From: Rhodocyclaceae bacterium
Lineage (GTDB): Bacteria > Pseudomonadota > Gammaproteobacteria > Burkholderiales > Ga0077523
Direction of reading: 5' to 3'
DNA length: 64,000 nucleotides
Assembly: GCA_020248405.1 (NCBI GenBank)
Contig: JADCHQ010000003.1
Location: 62,001-126,000 of the forward strand
This document shows positions 8,023 to 17,431 of the stretch, one piece after another. A model generated the notes under the pieces. The model had not been told where the DNA came from. It saw only the letters and a program-made list of their open reading frames with translations, and searched no databases. The number at the start of each line of letters is the position of its first letter. The stretch's first letter is position 1. Both the position numbers and the translations under genes were made by a program.

Positions 8023-8763
8023 TCAGAGGTGGACGGAGCGACCGCCGTCCACGTTGAGGATCTGCCCGGTGACGTAGGGCGCATCGCACACCAGGAAGCG
8101 CACGGCGCGGGCGATGTCGTCGGGCTCGCCGGTGCGTTTGAGCAATGTGGTGTTGACGATGCGCTGGCGCGCCAGCTCGTCGGACCAGGTCTCGTCCTCG
8201 GGCCACAGGATGGGGCCTGGCGCCACGCCATTGACGCGGATCTCGGGTCCCAGTTCCCTGGCGAGGGAACGGGTAAGGGCCACCAGCCCCCCCTTGGCGG
8301 CGTTATATACCAGGTAGTTCTTGAGCGGGCGCTCCACGTGGATATCCACGATGTTGACGATGCAGCCTTCCGCCCGGCGCAGGTGCGGTGCCGCCGCCTG
8401 GGACAGGAACAGTGGCGTCTTGAGGTTGGTGCCCACCAGATCGTCCCAGTCCGACTCGTCGATTTCGCCCACCGGCGTGGCGTGGAAGCTGGAGGCGTTG
8501 TTCACCAGCACGTCCAGGCGTTCGAAGCGCTGCACGGTGTCGTTCACCAGCGCTGGCAGGTGCGCCATGTTGAGAAGGTCGGCCTGGGCGAGGGCCACCG
8601 AGTCTGCGCGGATGGCATTGAGTTCCGCCTGCAACGCGCGCGCCTCGGCCATGGAGCGCCGGTAGTGAATCATGAGCGACGCGCCCTCGGCGTGCAGGCG
8701 CCGGCAGATGGCCGCGCCCACGCGCCGCGCTCCTCCCGTGATCAGCACCACCCGGTTTTGCAT
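8023..8763 (-). CDS. Pteridine reductase-like short-chain dehydrogenase (FolM-like)
   Basis: 246 residues. The Rossmann motif TGGARRVG (9-16) has an Arg pair typical of NADPH-using pteridine reductases. The NNAS motif is followed by SF, and the catalytic YNAAK is intact. The family reduces dihydrobiopterin or dihydromonapterin and contributes to folate or pterin cofactor metabolism. It is the first gene of the run into ttcA and yeeE, and diverges from the methyltransferase starting at 8858. Substrate is not certain from sequence alone. Confidence 0.83.
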   Translation of the reverse strand: MQNRVVLITGGARRVGAAICRRLHAEGASLMIHYRRSMAEARALQAELNAIRADSVALAQADLLNMAHLPALVNDTVQRFERLDVLVNNASSFHATPVGEIDESDWDDLVGTNLKTPLFLSQAAAPHLRRAEGCIVNIVDIHVERPLKNYLVYNAAKGGLVALTRSLARELGPEIRVNGVAPGPILWPEDETWSDELARQRIVNTTLLKRTGEPDDIARAVRFLVCDAPYVTGQILNVDGGRSVHL

Positions 8764-8857
8764 CGTTCGCCGCCCTCGGTGTCAAATACGGGCCTTCGGC
8801 CAGACACACTCAGGCCAGCGCCCCGCGCAAAGGGGCTGCATTGTACCCGGCTGCCCC

Positions 8858-10018
8858 TTGAAACCCCACGACGCCCCGATTCCCGACGCCGAGCTTGCCC
8901 GTAGCCGGGCGCTCACGCAGCGCATCCGCGCGGCCGTGGCCGAGGCTGGCGGCTGGATGGGCTTCGATCGCTACATGGACATGGCGCTCTATGAGCCCGG
9001 CTTGGGCTACTACGCCAGCGGGGCTGCGAAATTCGGCAGCGCGGGCGATTTCTTCACCGCGCCCGAAATTTCGCCGCTCTTCGGCCGCTGCCTGGCGCGC
9101 CAGGTGGGGCAGGTGCTGGCCGGCCTGCCGGGCGAGGTGCTGGAACTGGGGCCGGGCACCGGGCGGCTCGCGGCCGATCTGCTGCTGGCCCTCGAGGCGG
9201 ACGGCATCCTGCCGCGCCGCTACCTGCTGCTCGAGCTCTCAGCGCACCTGCGAGCCCGCCAGCGTGCCACCCTGCTCGAGCATGTGCCCCACCTCATGGA
9301 CCGCGTCCAATGGCTCGACCGCCTGCCGGACGCCATCACCGGCGTGGTGCTGGCCAACGAAGTGCTCGATGCCGTGCCTGTGCATCTGGTGGCGTGGCTC
9401 GAGGAGGGCCCGCGAGAGCGCGGCGTCACCCTGGCGGGCGGGGACTTCGCCTGGGATGACCGGCCCTTGGCCTCCGACCCTCTGCGTGCCGCCGTGGCGG
9501 CGCTGGATCCGCTGCCGCCCGCGCCCTATGTGAGCGAGATGGGGTTGCGCGCGCGCGCGCTGGTGGCTTCACTCGCGGCCCGGCTTGCCCGGGGGTTGCT
9601 GTTGTTCGTGGACTACGGTTTCGGTCGTGCCGAGTACTATCACCCCCAACGCTCCGCGGGTACGCTCATGTGCCATCGCCGCCAACGGGCGCATTCCGAC
9701 CCCTTCCACCTCCCCGGCCTGAACGACATCACCGCCCATGTGGACTTCACGGCCATGGCTGAAGCCGCCGTGGATGCCGGCGCCGAGTTGCTGGGCTACA
9801 CCACGCAGGCGCGTTTCCTGGTGAATTGCGGCATCACCGGGCTGCTGGAGGCCGCCGATCCCGCCCGCGCCGCCGGCTACCTGCCCCTTGCCGCCCAGGC
9901 GCAGCGGCTGCTGAGCCCCGCCGAGATGGGCGAGCTCTTCAAGGTGCTGGCCCTGGGCCGGGGCCTGCGCAGTCCGCTGCTCGGCACCAGCGCTGGCGAC
10001 CTCTCGCGCCTGCTCTGA
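8858..10018 (+). CDS. Class I SAM-dependent methyltransferase, MidA/NDUFAF7 family
   Basis: 386 residues from a TTG at 8858 giving MKPHDAPIPDAEL; no ATG lies in frame before residue 34, and the family normally begins here. Motifs: the GFDRYMDMALYEPGLGYY substrate region, the SAM-binding ELGPGTGRLAADLL, and VLANEVLDAVPVH. The mitochondrial member (NDUFAF7/MidA) methylates an arginine of complex I subunit NDUFS2; bacterial homologues are mostly uncharacterised. It is divergent from the SDR-ttcA operon and immediately upstream of mpl. Confidence 0.82.
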   Translation: MKPHDAPIPDAELARSRALTQRIRAAVAEAGGWMGFDRYMDMALYEPGLGYYASGAAKFGSAGDFFTAPEISPLFGRCLARQVGQVLAGLPGEVLELGPGTGRLAADLLLALEADGILPRRYLLLELSAHLRARQRATLLEHVPHLMDRVQWLDRLPDAITGVVLANEVLDAVPVHLVAWLEEGPRERGVTLAGGDFAWDDRPLASDPLRAAVAALDPLPPAPYVSEMGLRARALVASLAARLARGLLLFVDYGFGRAEYYHPQRSAGTLMCHRRQRAHSDPFHLPGLNDITAHVDFTAMAEAAVDAGAELLGYTTQARFLVNCGITGLLEAADPARAAGYLPLAAQAQRLLSPAEMGELFKVLALGRGLRSPLLGTSAGDLSRLL

Positions 10019-10040
10019 CACCCTCCTGCTACGAAACCCC

Positions 10041-11387
10041 ATGCACCTGCACATCCTCGGCATCTGCGGCACCTTCATGGGCGGCATCGCCGTCATCGCC
10101 CGGCAGGCCGGCCACACCGTCACGGGCTGCGACGCCAACGTGTACCCCCCCATGAGCACGCAGCTCGAGGCCCAGGGCATCACGCTCACCGAGGGCTGGG
10201 GCCCCGCGCAACTGGCCGTCGAGCCCGATCTGTTCGTGATCGGCAACGTGGTCTCCCGCGGCAACCCGCTCATGGAGGCCATCCTCGACCGCGGGCTGCC
10301 CTACGTGTCGGGCCCTCAATGGCTGGCCGAGAACGTGCTGCGCGGCAAGTGGACGGTGGCGGTGGCGGGCACCCACGGCAAGACCACCACCACCTCCATG
10401 CTGGCGTGGATCCTCGAGTACGCCGGGCTGTCTCCCGGCTTCCTGGTGGGCGGGGTGCCGCAGGACTTCGGCGTCTCCGCGCGCCTGACCAACTCGCCCT
10501 TCTTCGTCATCGAAGCCGACGAGTACGACACAGCCTTCTTCGACAAGCGCTCAAAATTCGTCCACTACCGGCCACGCACCGCGCTGCTCAACAACCTGGA
10601 GTTCGACCACGCCGACATCTTCCCCGACCTGGCTGCCATCGAGACGCAGTTCCACCATCTGGTGCGCACCGTGCCCGGACAGGGCCTGGTGGTGGCCAAC
10701 GCCCGGCAAAGCCTCGACCGGGTGCTGGCGCGGGGCTGCTGGACGCCGGTGGAGCGCTTCGGGCTCGACTCGGGCTGGGACGCCGGCGAGGCCGACGCCA
10801 CCGGCGCGTTCGATGTGCTGCTGGCGGGGCGCTCCCAGGGCCGGGTGAGCTGGCCGCTGCTGGGTCTCCACAACCGGCTCAACGCCGTGGCGGCCGTGGC
10901 CTGCGCCCGTCACGCGGGGGTACCGGTGGCCGTGGCCGTGGAGGCCCTGTCACGTTTCCAGGGCGTGAAGCGGCGCATGGAAGTGCGCGGCACGGTTCGC
11001 GGCGTGACCGTGTACGACGACTTTGCCCATCACCCCACCGCCATTGAAGCCACCGTCGCGGGCCTGCGGGCGTGGGTGGGCGCCTCACGCATCCTGGCTG
11101 TGCTGGAGCCGCGCTCCAACACCATGAAGCTTGGCACCATGAAGGCGGCGCTGCCCGGCAGCCTGCGCGGCGCAGATCGGGTGTTCTGCTTCGCCAAGGA
11201 CCTGGGCTGGGATGCGGCCGATGCGCTCGCGCCACTGGGCGAGGCTGCGCGCACCTTTCACGATCTGGATGCCCTGGTGGAGGCCGTGGCCGCCGAGGCG
11301 CGTCCTGGCGACCAGGTGCTGGTGATGAGCAACGGCGGCTTCGGCGGCGTGCATGGCAAGCTGCTCGATCGCCTGGGGAAGCCATGA
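10041..11387 (+). CDS. mpl: UDP-N-acetylmuramate:L-Ala-gamma-D-Glu-meso-diaminopimelate ligase
   Basis: 448 residues. A Mur ligase N-terminal Rossmann domain (HILGICGTFMGG) is followed by the ATP loop GTHGKTTTTS (about 110-119) and the central and C-terminal ligase domains. The Mpl-specific opening GICGTFMGG and 'IEADEYDTAFFDKRSKF' separate it from MurC. The cytoplasmic enzyme attaches the recycled tripeptide L-Ala-D-Glu-mDAP to UDP-MurNAc. amgK and murU, which supply UDP-MurNAc by recycling, lie in the same window. Its stop overlaps the PhzF start by 4 bases. Confidence 0.95.
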   Translation: MHLHILGICGTFMGGIAVIARQAGHTVTGCDANVYPPMSTQLEAQGITLTEGWGPAQLAVEPDLFVIGNVVSRGNPLMEAILDRGLPYVSGPQWLAENVLRGKWTVAVAGTHGKTTTTSMLAWILEYAGLSPGFLVGGVPQDFGVSARLTNSPFFVIEADEYDTAFFDKRSKFVHYRPRTALLNNLEFDHADIFPDLAAIETQFHHLVRTVPGQGLVVANARQSLDRVLARGCWTPVERFGLDSGWDAGEADATGAFDVLLAGRSQGRVSWPLLGLHNRLNAVAAVACARHAGVPVAVAVEALSRFQGVKRRMEVRGTVRGVTVYDDFAHHPTAIEATVAGLRAWVGASRILAVLEPRSNTMKLGTMKAALPGSLRGADRVFCFAKDLGWDAADALAPLGEAARTFHDLDALVEAVAAEARPGDQVLVMSNGGFGGVHGKLLDRLGKP

Positions 11388-12244
11388 ACACATACGCCTT
11401 CCGTCTGGTGAACGTGTTCGCCGCCGGGGAGGTGCTGTCCGGCAACCCGCTGTGCGTGTTCGAGGACGGCCGAGGCTTGACCGATGCCCGGATGCTCGCC
11501 CTGGCCGTGCAGTTCAACCTCTCCGAAACCACCTTCCTCCTGCCCTCCCACCGGGCCGACGCGCGGGTGCGCATCTTCTCCCCGGGCGGCGAGTTCCCCT
11601 TCGCGGGGCATCCCACCCTTGGCACGGCAGCGGTGGTGCGAGAACGCACTGGCACCCAACGGCTGACGCTGGAAATGCTCGCCGGGCTGATTCCCGTGCA
11701 GGCCGAGGGCGACGTGTTCACCCTCACGGCCAACGCGCCGCGCTGGCGTGCGGCCGAGGCGGGCCCGGCAGAACTGGCCGACCTGCTGGGGTTGGCCGAG
11801 TCCGACCTCGATGCCCCTGCCCTGCGCGTGAACACCGGGATGGAGCAACTGCTGGTGCCCCTGCGCTCCGAGGCGGCGCTGCGGCGCGCCCTTCCCGACG
11901 CCGCCCTCGCCGAGCGCCACGCCAACGACGCGGGCGTGGTGAAGATCTACTGCTGGTCGCCGCCGCGCGACGGCGTGGTGCCGGTGCGTTTCTTCTTCAG
12001 CAAGCAGCCCGGCGTGCTGGCCGAGGATCCGGGCACGGGGTCGGCGGCCGCCAACCTCGGCGGCTGGCTCGTGGCCACCGCGCCGGGCATGGCCCACCGG
12101 CTGGAGCTGCACCAGGGCGACCGCCTCGGCCGCGCCTGCCGCATCGGCCTTGAGGTGGCTGCCGATGGCGCCATTCGCGTGAGCGGCTGCGTGGTGGAGT
12201 TGGGCCGCGGCACGGTGGAACTGCCACCCGCGCTACCATCCTGA
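11384..12244 (+). CDS. PhzF-family isomerase/epimerase-like protein
   Basis: 286 residues from the ATG at 11384, overlapping the mpl stop. The family opening 'VNVFAAGEVLSGNPLCVFEDG', the catalytic-region motif 'LSETTFLLP' with its Glu, and 'RIFSPGGEFPFAGHPTLGTA' are all present, as is 'EDPGTGSAAANLGGWL' in the second half. PhzF-fold proteins catalyse isomerisations (phenazine pathway) or have unknown metabolic roles. No phenazine genes are nearby, so this is the generic housekeeping type (YddE-like). Coupled to mpl and followed by nnrU. Confidence 0.85.
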   Translation: MNTYAFRLVNVFAAGEVLSGNPLCVFEDGRGLTDARMLALAVQFNLSETTFLLPSHRADARVRIFSPGGEFPFAGHPTLGTAAVVRERTGTQRLTLEMLAGLIPVQAEGDVFTLTANAPRWRAAEAGPAELADLLGLAESDLDAPALRVNTGMEQLLVPLRSEAALRRALPDAALAERHANDAGVVKIYCWSPPRDGVVPVRFFFSKQPGVLAEDPGTGSAAANLGGWLVATAPGMAHRLELHQGDRLGRACRIGLEVAADGAIRVSGCVVELGRGTVELPPALPS

Positions 12245-12274
12245 CAACCCTCACCCTTTCACGGGAGCACACTC

Positions 12275-12853
12275 ATGCTGGTACTGATCCTCGGCCTCGT
12301 GCTGTTCCTCGGCGTGCACTCGGTGCGCATCTTCGCCGACGCCTGGCGCATGCGCATGATCAAGCGCTTGGGCGAAGGGCCCTGGAAGGGCTTGTATTCG
12401 CTCGCATCTCTGGCGGGCTTCGTGCTCGTCATCGTTGGCTACGGCCTGACCCGCCAATCGCCCGTGGACCTCTGGAATCCGCCCACGGGACTGAAGCACC
12501 TTGCGACCCTTTTTACCATCCCCGCTTTCGTTCTGCTGGCCGCGGCCTACGTGCCTGGCAATGCCATCCGGGCGAAGCTGCGCCACCCCATGGTGCTGGG
12601 CACCAAGCTGTGGGCCTTCGCCCATCTGCTGGCCAACGGCCGGCTCGGCGACGTGGTGCTGTTCGGCGCCTTCCTGCTGTGGGCCATTCTGGAATTCCGC
12701 GCGTTGCGCCAGCGCGACCGGGCCGAGGGCAAGGCTTATCCTGCCGGGTCCGCCGGCGCCACCATGGCGGCCGTGGCCGTCGGCCTCGCCGCCTGGGCGG
12801 GGTTTGCGTTCTGGGCCCACGGCGCATGGATCGGGGTGCGGCCGTTCGGTTGA
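12275..12853 (+). CDS. NnrU-family membrane protein
   Basis: 192 residues, with about five hydrophobic segments beginning MLVLILGLVLFLGVHSV. The NnrU hallmarks HSVRIF, 'WKGLYSLASLAGF' and a central 'HPMVLGTKLWAFAHLLANG' are present. NnrU was first linked to nitrite/nitric oxide reductase expression in Rhodobacter; relatives include isoprenoid-linked membrane proteins such as the plant Z-ISO. No denitrification genes are in the window, so the role here is open. It is followed by a terminator at 12897-12924. Confidence 0.8.
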   Translation: MLVLILGLVLFLGVHSVRIFADAWRMRMIKRLGEGPWKGLYSLASLAGFVLVIVGYGLTRQSPVDLWNPPTGLKHLATLFTIPAFVLLAAAYVPGNAIRAKLRHPMVLGTKLWAFAHLLANGRLGDVVLFGAFLLWAILEFRALRQRDRAEGKAYPAGSAGATMAAVAVGLAAWAGFAFWAHGAWIGVRPFG

Positions 12854-12896
12854 GGGGGTTTGCGGTAGCGGGATCGCCTCGCGGCTGCGGTCACCT

Positions 12897-12924
12897 GGCC
12901 GGGGTCCTTGAAACCCCGGCCTTT
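12897..12924 (+). terminator. Rho-independent-type terminator after nnrU
   Basis: Stem GGCCGGGGT pairs perfectly with ACCCCGGCC across a 7-base loop and is followed by a short TTT run. It lies between nnrU and lon on the same strand. Confidence 0.5.
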
Positions 12925-13007
12925 CGCCATCAACTGCGCACCATGAGCCGCCCGGCCATGTTCCGGGCGCCACCAGTGCGCCCGCGCGCGAAAGGTTTCC
13001 CGACGCC

Positions 13008-15428
13008 ATGAACGACACGCCCGCCAGTCACGACCTGCTCTCCAGGCAGGACGATTCCCGCCCCTCCGCTTCCGGTCCCGAGGGCCGGCGCGGGCCGTTG
13101 CGGCCCGTTCCGGCCGATGCGCTCATCGTGCTGCCCATGCGCAACGCGGTACTGTTCCCCGGCGTGGTGGCGCCGCTGGCCGTAGGGCGCGCTTCGTCCG
13201 TGGCTGCAGTGCGCGCCGCGGTGCAAGGCGAGCAACGGGTGGGCTTCCTGCTCCAGCGCGATGCCGCCACCGATGAGGTGGGGCCGGCGGATCTGCACTG
13301 GGTGGGCACGGCCGGGCGCATCGTGCGCCACGTGGCGCCCCAGGAAGGCCCGCATCACCTGATGGTGCAGGGCGAGCAGCGCTTCCGGGTGCTGGAGTTC
13401 CTGGAGGGCTGGCCGTGGCTGGTGGCCCGGGTGGCGGCCGTTGAGGAGGCCGCCGACGAGGGCCCCGAGACCGAGGCGCGGTTCCTGCAACTGCGCGAGA
13501 AGGCCGTGGAGGCCGTCAGCCTGATGCCCCAGGTGCCCGATGAACTGGCCACGGTGGTGCAGGGCGTGGAATCGCCCGGCCTGCTGGCGGACATGGTGGC
13601 CAACCTCCTGGACCTGCGAAAGGAAGAGAAGCAGGAGATCCTCGAAACCTTCTCCCTGCGCCGGCGCCTGGACCGGGTGCTCGATGCCCTGGCGGCACGC
13701 GTGGCGGTGATGAAGCTGTCAAAGGAAATCGGCGACAAGACCCGCATCGAGTTCGACCAGCGGCAGAAGGAGCACGTGCTGCGCGAGCAGATGCGCCAGA
13801 TCCGCAAGGAACTGGGCGAGGATGCCGAGGACGAGGAACAGATCGACGAGCTGGCGGCGTCCCTGGAAAAGGCCGGGATGCCCGAGGAGACGCTGGCCCA
13901 CGCGCGCAAGGAGTTGAAGCGGCTCAAGCGCATGAACGAGAACGGCGCCGAGGCCGGCATGCTGCGCACCTGGCTGGAGTGGATGGCGGAGCTGCCCTGG
14001 AAGCCGGAGGCGCCGCGGCCCATCGACCTTGCCGAGGCGCGCCGCATCCTCGACGCCGACCACTTCGGGCTCGAGAAGGTGAAGAAGCGCATCGTGGAGT
14101 TCCTGGCGGTGCGCAAGCTCAAGCCCGAGGGCCGCAGCCCCATCCTGTGCTTCGTGGGCCCGCCCGGCGTGGGCAAGACCTCGCTGGGCCAGTCCATCGC
14201 CAGGGCCACCGGCAAGGTGTTCCAGCGCGTGGCCCTGGGCGGTGTGCACGACGAGGCGGAGATCCGCGGCCACCGGCGCACCTATGTGGGCGCGCTGCCC
14301 GGCAGCGTGATCCAGGCGCTGAAGCGCGCCGGTTCCCGTGGCGGGGTGATGCTGTTCGACGAGATCGACAAGCTGGGCGCCGGGGGTTTTCACGGCGATC
14401 CTGCCTCGGCCATGCTGGAGGTGCTTGATCCCGAGCAGAACACGAAATTCCGCGACAACTATCTGGGCGTGGACTTCGACCTCTCGCAGGTGCTGTTCGT
14501 GGCCACTGCCAACCAGCTCGACACCATCCCCGGACCGCTGCGCGACCGCATGGAGATCATCCAGCTGCCCGGTTACACCAGCGAGGAGAAGCTCGGCATC
14601 GCCCGGCGGCACCTGCTGGCGCGCCAGTTCGAGGCCAACGGCCTGGCGCCGGAGCAGGTTCAGGTGAGCGACGAGGCCATCGAGGCGGTGATCCGCGACT
14701 ACACGAGGGAGGCCGGCGTGCGGACGCTGGAGCGCGAGCTTGGCGCGGTGCTGCGCCACGCGGCGGTGCGCATCGCCGAAGGCGAGGAGGCGCCGGTGCG
14801 CATCGGCGCGCCCGAACTGCACGGCATCCTCGGCGCGGCGAAGTTCGAGAACGAGGTGGCGCTGCGCGCCGGCCAGCCGGGCGTGGCCACGGGCCTGGCG
14901 TGGACGCCGGTGGGCGGGGACATCCTGTTCATCGAGGCGAGCCGCGTGCCCGGCAGCGGGCGGCTCATCCTCACCGGCCAGCTCGGCGACGTAATGAAGG
15001 AGTCCGCCCAGGCGGCGCTCACGCTGGCCAAGACCCGGCTGGGCGTGTCGCTGGAGAAGGAGGACGTGCACGTGCACGTGCCCGCCGGGGCCACGCCCAA
15101 GGACGGGCCGAGCGCGGGCGTGGCCATGACGCTCGCCCTGTTGTCGCTGCTCACCGGCCGGTCCGTGCGCCACGACGTGGCCATGACCGGCGAGGTGTCG
15201 CTGCGCGGCCAGGTGCTGCCCATCGGCGGGGTGAAGGAGAAGACGCTCGCCGCGCTGCGCGCCGGCATCAGCACCGTGATGCTGCCGCGGCGCAACCTCA
15301 AGGACCTCGAGGACGTGCCTGCCGAGGCCCGGGCGCGGCTGCGGTTCGTGCCGCTGGACACGGTGGATGATGCGATCCGCGAGGCAATCGGCGGGCTGGA
15401 GGTGGAGCGGGCGCCAGCCGCTGCGTGA
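13008..15428 (+). CDS. lon: ATP-dependent protease LonA
   Basis: 806 residues. An extra approximately 40-residue polar N-terminal stretch precedes the LON substrate-binding domain (from about 42, IVLPMRNAVLFPGVVAPL). Next come a coiled-coil and helical region, the AAA+ module (Walker A GPPGVGKT 384-391; Walker B 'MLFDEIDKLG') and the serine-lysine protease domain with PKDGPSAG (Ser702) and Lys745, spaced as in E. coli Lon. It degrades misfolded and regulatory proteins in the cytoplasm. It is not beside clpX or hupB as the main lon usually is, so it may be a second Lon (inference). A stem-loop follows at 15457-15485. Confidence 0.95.
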   Translation: MNDTPASHDLLSRQDDSRPSASGPEGRRGPLRPVPADALIVLPMRNAVLFPGVVAPLAVGRASSVAAVRAAVQGEQRVGFLLQRDAATDEVGPADLHWVGTAGRIVRHVAPQEGPHHLMVQGEQRFRVLEFLEGWPWLVARVAAVEEAADEGPETEARFLQLREKAVEAVSLMPQVPDELATVVQGVESPGLLADMVANLLDLRKEEKQEILETFSLRRRLDRVLDALAARVAVMKLSKEIGDKTRIEFDQRQKEHVLREQMRQIRKELGEDAEDEEQIDELAASLEKAGMPEETLAHARKELKRLKRMNENGAEAGMLRTWLEWMAELPWKPEAPRPIDLAEARRILDADHFGLEKVKKRIVEFLAVRKLKPEGRSPILCFVGPPGVGKTSLGQSIARATGKVFQRVALGGVHDEAEIRGHRRTYVGALPGSVIQALKRAGSRGGVMLFDEIDKLGAGGFHGDPASAMLEVLDPEQNTKFRDNYLGVDFDLSQVLFVATANQLDTIPGPLRDRMEIIQLPGYTSEEKLGIARRHLLARQFEANGLAPEQVQVSDEAIEAVIRDYTREAGVRTLERELGAVLRHAAVRIAEGEEAPVRIGAPELHGILGAAKFENEVALRAGQPGVATGLAWTPVGGDILFIEASRVPGSGRLILTGQLGDVMKESAQAALTLAKTRLGVSLEKEDVHVHVPAGATPKDGPSAGVAMTLALLSLLTGRSVRHDVAMTGEVSLRGQVLPIGGVKEKTLAALRAGISTVMLPRRNLKDLEDVPAEARARLRFVPLDTVDDAIREAIGGLEVERAPAAA

Positions 15429-15456
15429 CGGTACCGCGCTGCACGGCGTCAGCGGC

Positions 15457-15485
15457 GGCGCGACTCCGGTGGCCGAAGTCGCGCC
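15457..15485. terminator. Stem-loop between convergent lon and sulfatase genes
   Basis: Perfect 9-bp arms GGCGCGACT and AGTCGCGCC with an 11-base loop. It lies in the 64-base gap between converging genes; no T-tract on either strand. Confidence 0.45.
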
Positions 15486-15492
15486 GCGCGAC

Positions 15493-17304
15493 TCAAGGCG
15501 CCATGGTCTCCGGCGTGACTTCCCACCCGGCCTCGATGCCGCCGGGCAGCATCTGCCCGCGGTCCTCGCCCACCTCGGCGTCGATGAGCCGATTGAGCTT
15601 GTCGTTCATGGCGACCACCAGGTCCCGGTTCCGGCCGGTTCCGGCGGCGAGATTGTTCATCTCCACCGGATCCACCTTCGTGTCGTAGAGCTCCACGTCG
15701 TTCAGGCGGTACAGCGCCTCCAGGCTTTCCGGCCGGTTGTGCTGTTTGGGGGAGAAATAGCGCGCGAACACGTAGCGCCCGTCGTAGACGGCGCGCACGG
15801 CGCCGCGCTTCATCATGTCGGGAACGATGCCGGCCTGCTTCAGTTCGTCGGGCTTGCCGCCTTTGCTCAGGTGGGCCACCGCCGCGCGCAGGAAGTCGCC
15901 GTCGAGGTAGGCGAACATGTTGTAGTTGAACAGCGCGCCATCGCGCACCGCGTCGACCCCCGCCCGCTCCGGAGCGGCCAGCAGACCGGAGAAATCCGCC
16001 CCGGGGAGCCCCTTGACGATCCTCGCTCTCTGTTCGGGTGCGGCGCCGCTGAACGCGACCAGCGTGGGCGCGATGTCGAGGTGGGTGGTGACCGCCCGGC
16101 ACTGCCGGCCGCCCGCGTGCGCCGGGTGGGCCACGATGAGCGGGACGTGGTTCTGCTCGCGGTACGCCACGGCGCCCTTGGCGTGGAGCTGGTGGGCGCC
16201 GTCCATGTCGCCGTGATCGGCGGTGAGGACCACGATCGTCCGGTCCGATAGCCCGGCTGCCTCCAGTTCGGCGAGCACCGTGGCGATGTTGCGATCCACG
16301 TCGCGCAGGCAGTTCAGGTAGTAGTTGTGCCGCCGGCGCCAGCGCGCCGACTCGTTGGGGATCTCCCCCACCAGGGCGTCATGGGAGCGCAGGAAGTCAC
16401 GGTGCGCGGGCGGGCGCCAGGGCGCGTCGAGCGGCTGGGCATGGCTGGCCGGGAGCCTGAAGTTCCACTGCCTGGCGTATAGCGGATCGGCGGGATCGCG
16501 CGCCACGTGCGTGAGCCCGCGCTCGGGCCGCAGCGGCGCGCCCGGCGCATCGGTGTCGTAGAACATCACGTCGTGCGGGTTCACCAGGTTCACGGCGAGG
16601 AACCAGGGCTTGCCCTCGGCGGCGAGCTCGCGCCCCTTGCCGCGCAGCCAGCTCACGCTCATGGACGCGATCACGCCATCGTGGAGGAAGCCGCCCTGGG
16701 TGTGGGCGATGAGGTCGCCGATGCCGAAGTAGTCGCTGAACCCGTACGCCTCCATCTCCTCGGTGAAGATCCTGACCGGCGGGGCGCCGAGCCTGTTGAC
16801 GGTCTCGAACTCCTTGGTCAGATGCCACTTGCCCTTGTACGCGGTGTAGTACCCCGCCTCCCGCAGCATGTGGCCGACGGTGCGGATCTCGGGGGACAGG
16901 CTGCCGATCCAGGGGAAGTTCGTGTTGTCGAACATCCGCGTGTGCTGGATGTGCTGGCCGGTGTAGACCACCGAGCGCGACGGCGTGCACACGCAGGAGT
17001 TGATACGGTGATTGACGAAGGTGGTTCCCCGTCTCATGAGCCGCTCGTGGGCGGGCAGGCCGAATCCTGCAGGCAACTCGCCCGGGCGGAAGAAGCGTTC
17101 CTGGTCGGTGAGGATGAACAGGATGTTGTAGGGGCCTGACCCGCTCGCCGTTGGCCGGCTCCGCGCAGCGGCCGACGAGGAAGCCGCCGCGGCGCTCGCC
17201 GCCGGAGCCCCCGCGCCTAGACCCAGCGCCATCGCCCCGGTGCCGACCACCTGGAGGAACTCGCGCCGGGAAAGTGGGACCGATGGGTCGTGTTCGTCGC
17301 TCAT
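15493..17304 (-). CDS. Tat-exported sulfatase (formylglycine-dependent)
   Basis: 603 residues from the ATG at 17304, which has GGAG 9 bases upstream; an ATG 6 bases earlier is also possible. The twin-arginine signal SRREFL at 12-17 is followed by a hydrophobic, alanine-rich stretch. The alkaline phosphatase/sulfatase fold starts with ILFILTDQE (metal-binding Asp67). The sulfatase signature CTPSR at 106-110 places Cys106 as the residue oxidised to formylglycine, so this is a Cys-type sulfatase. Further metal-site motifs include 'LTADHGDMDGAHQLHAKG'. It hydrolyses sulfate (or possibly phosphonate) esters in the periplasm; the substrate is unknown. No maturase gene is in the window. It follows the Tat-exported acetamidase-like gene on the same strand. 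Confidence 0.87.
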   Translation of the reverse strand: MSDEHDPSVPLSRREFLQVVGTGAMALGLGAGAPAASAAAASSSAAARSRPTASGSGPYNILFILTDQERFFRPGELPAGFGLPAHERLMRRGTTFVNHRINSCVCTPSRSVVYTGQHIQHTRMFDNTNFPWIGSLSPEIRTVGHMLREAGYYTAYKGKWHLTKEFETVNRLGAPPVRIFTEEMEAYGFSDYFGIGDLIAHTQGGFLHDGVIASMSVSWLRGKGRELAAEGKPWFLAVNLVNPHDVMFYDTDAPGAPLRPERGLTHVARDPADPLYARQWNFRLPASHAQPLDAPWRPPAHRDFLRSHDALVGEIPNESARWRRRHNYYLNCLRDVDRNIATVLAELEAAGLSDRTIVVLTADHGDMDGAHQLHAKGAVAYREQNHVPLIVAHPAHAGGRQCRAVTTHLDIAPTLVAFSGAAPEQRARIVKGLPGADFSGLLAAPERAGVDAVRDGALFNYNMFAYLDGDFLRAAVAHLSKGGKPDELKQAGIVPDMMKRGAVRAVYDGRYVFARYFSPKQHNRPESLEALYRLNDVELYDTKVDPVEMNNLAAGTGRNRDLVVAMNDKLNRLIDAEVGEDRGQMLPGGIEAGWEVTPETMAP

Positions 17305-17431
17305 GTGCATGCGCTCCATGGGGCACGGTTGTCCTGATGAATGGACGGCCCGGATCAACCCGCGGGGATGCCCGATGAGGCCGTCGCTGCCGCCCACGGA
17401 ACCGGGGGGCACGGACCATACGCCGAGGCGA

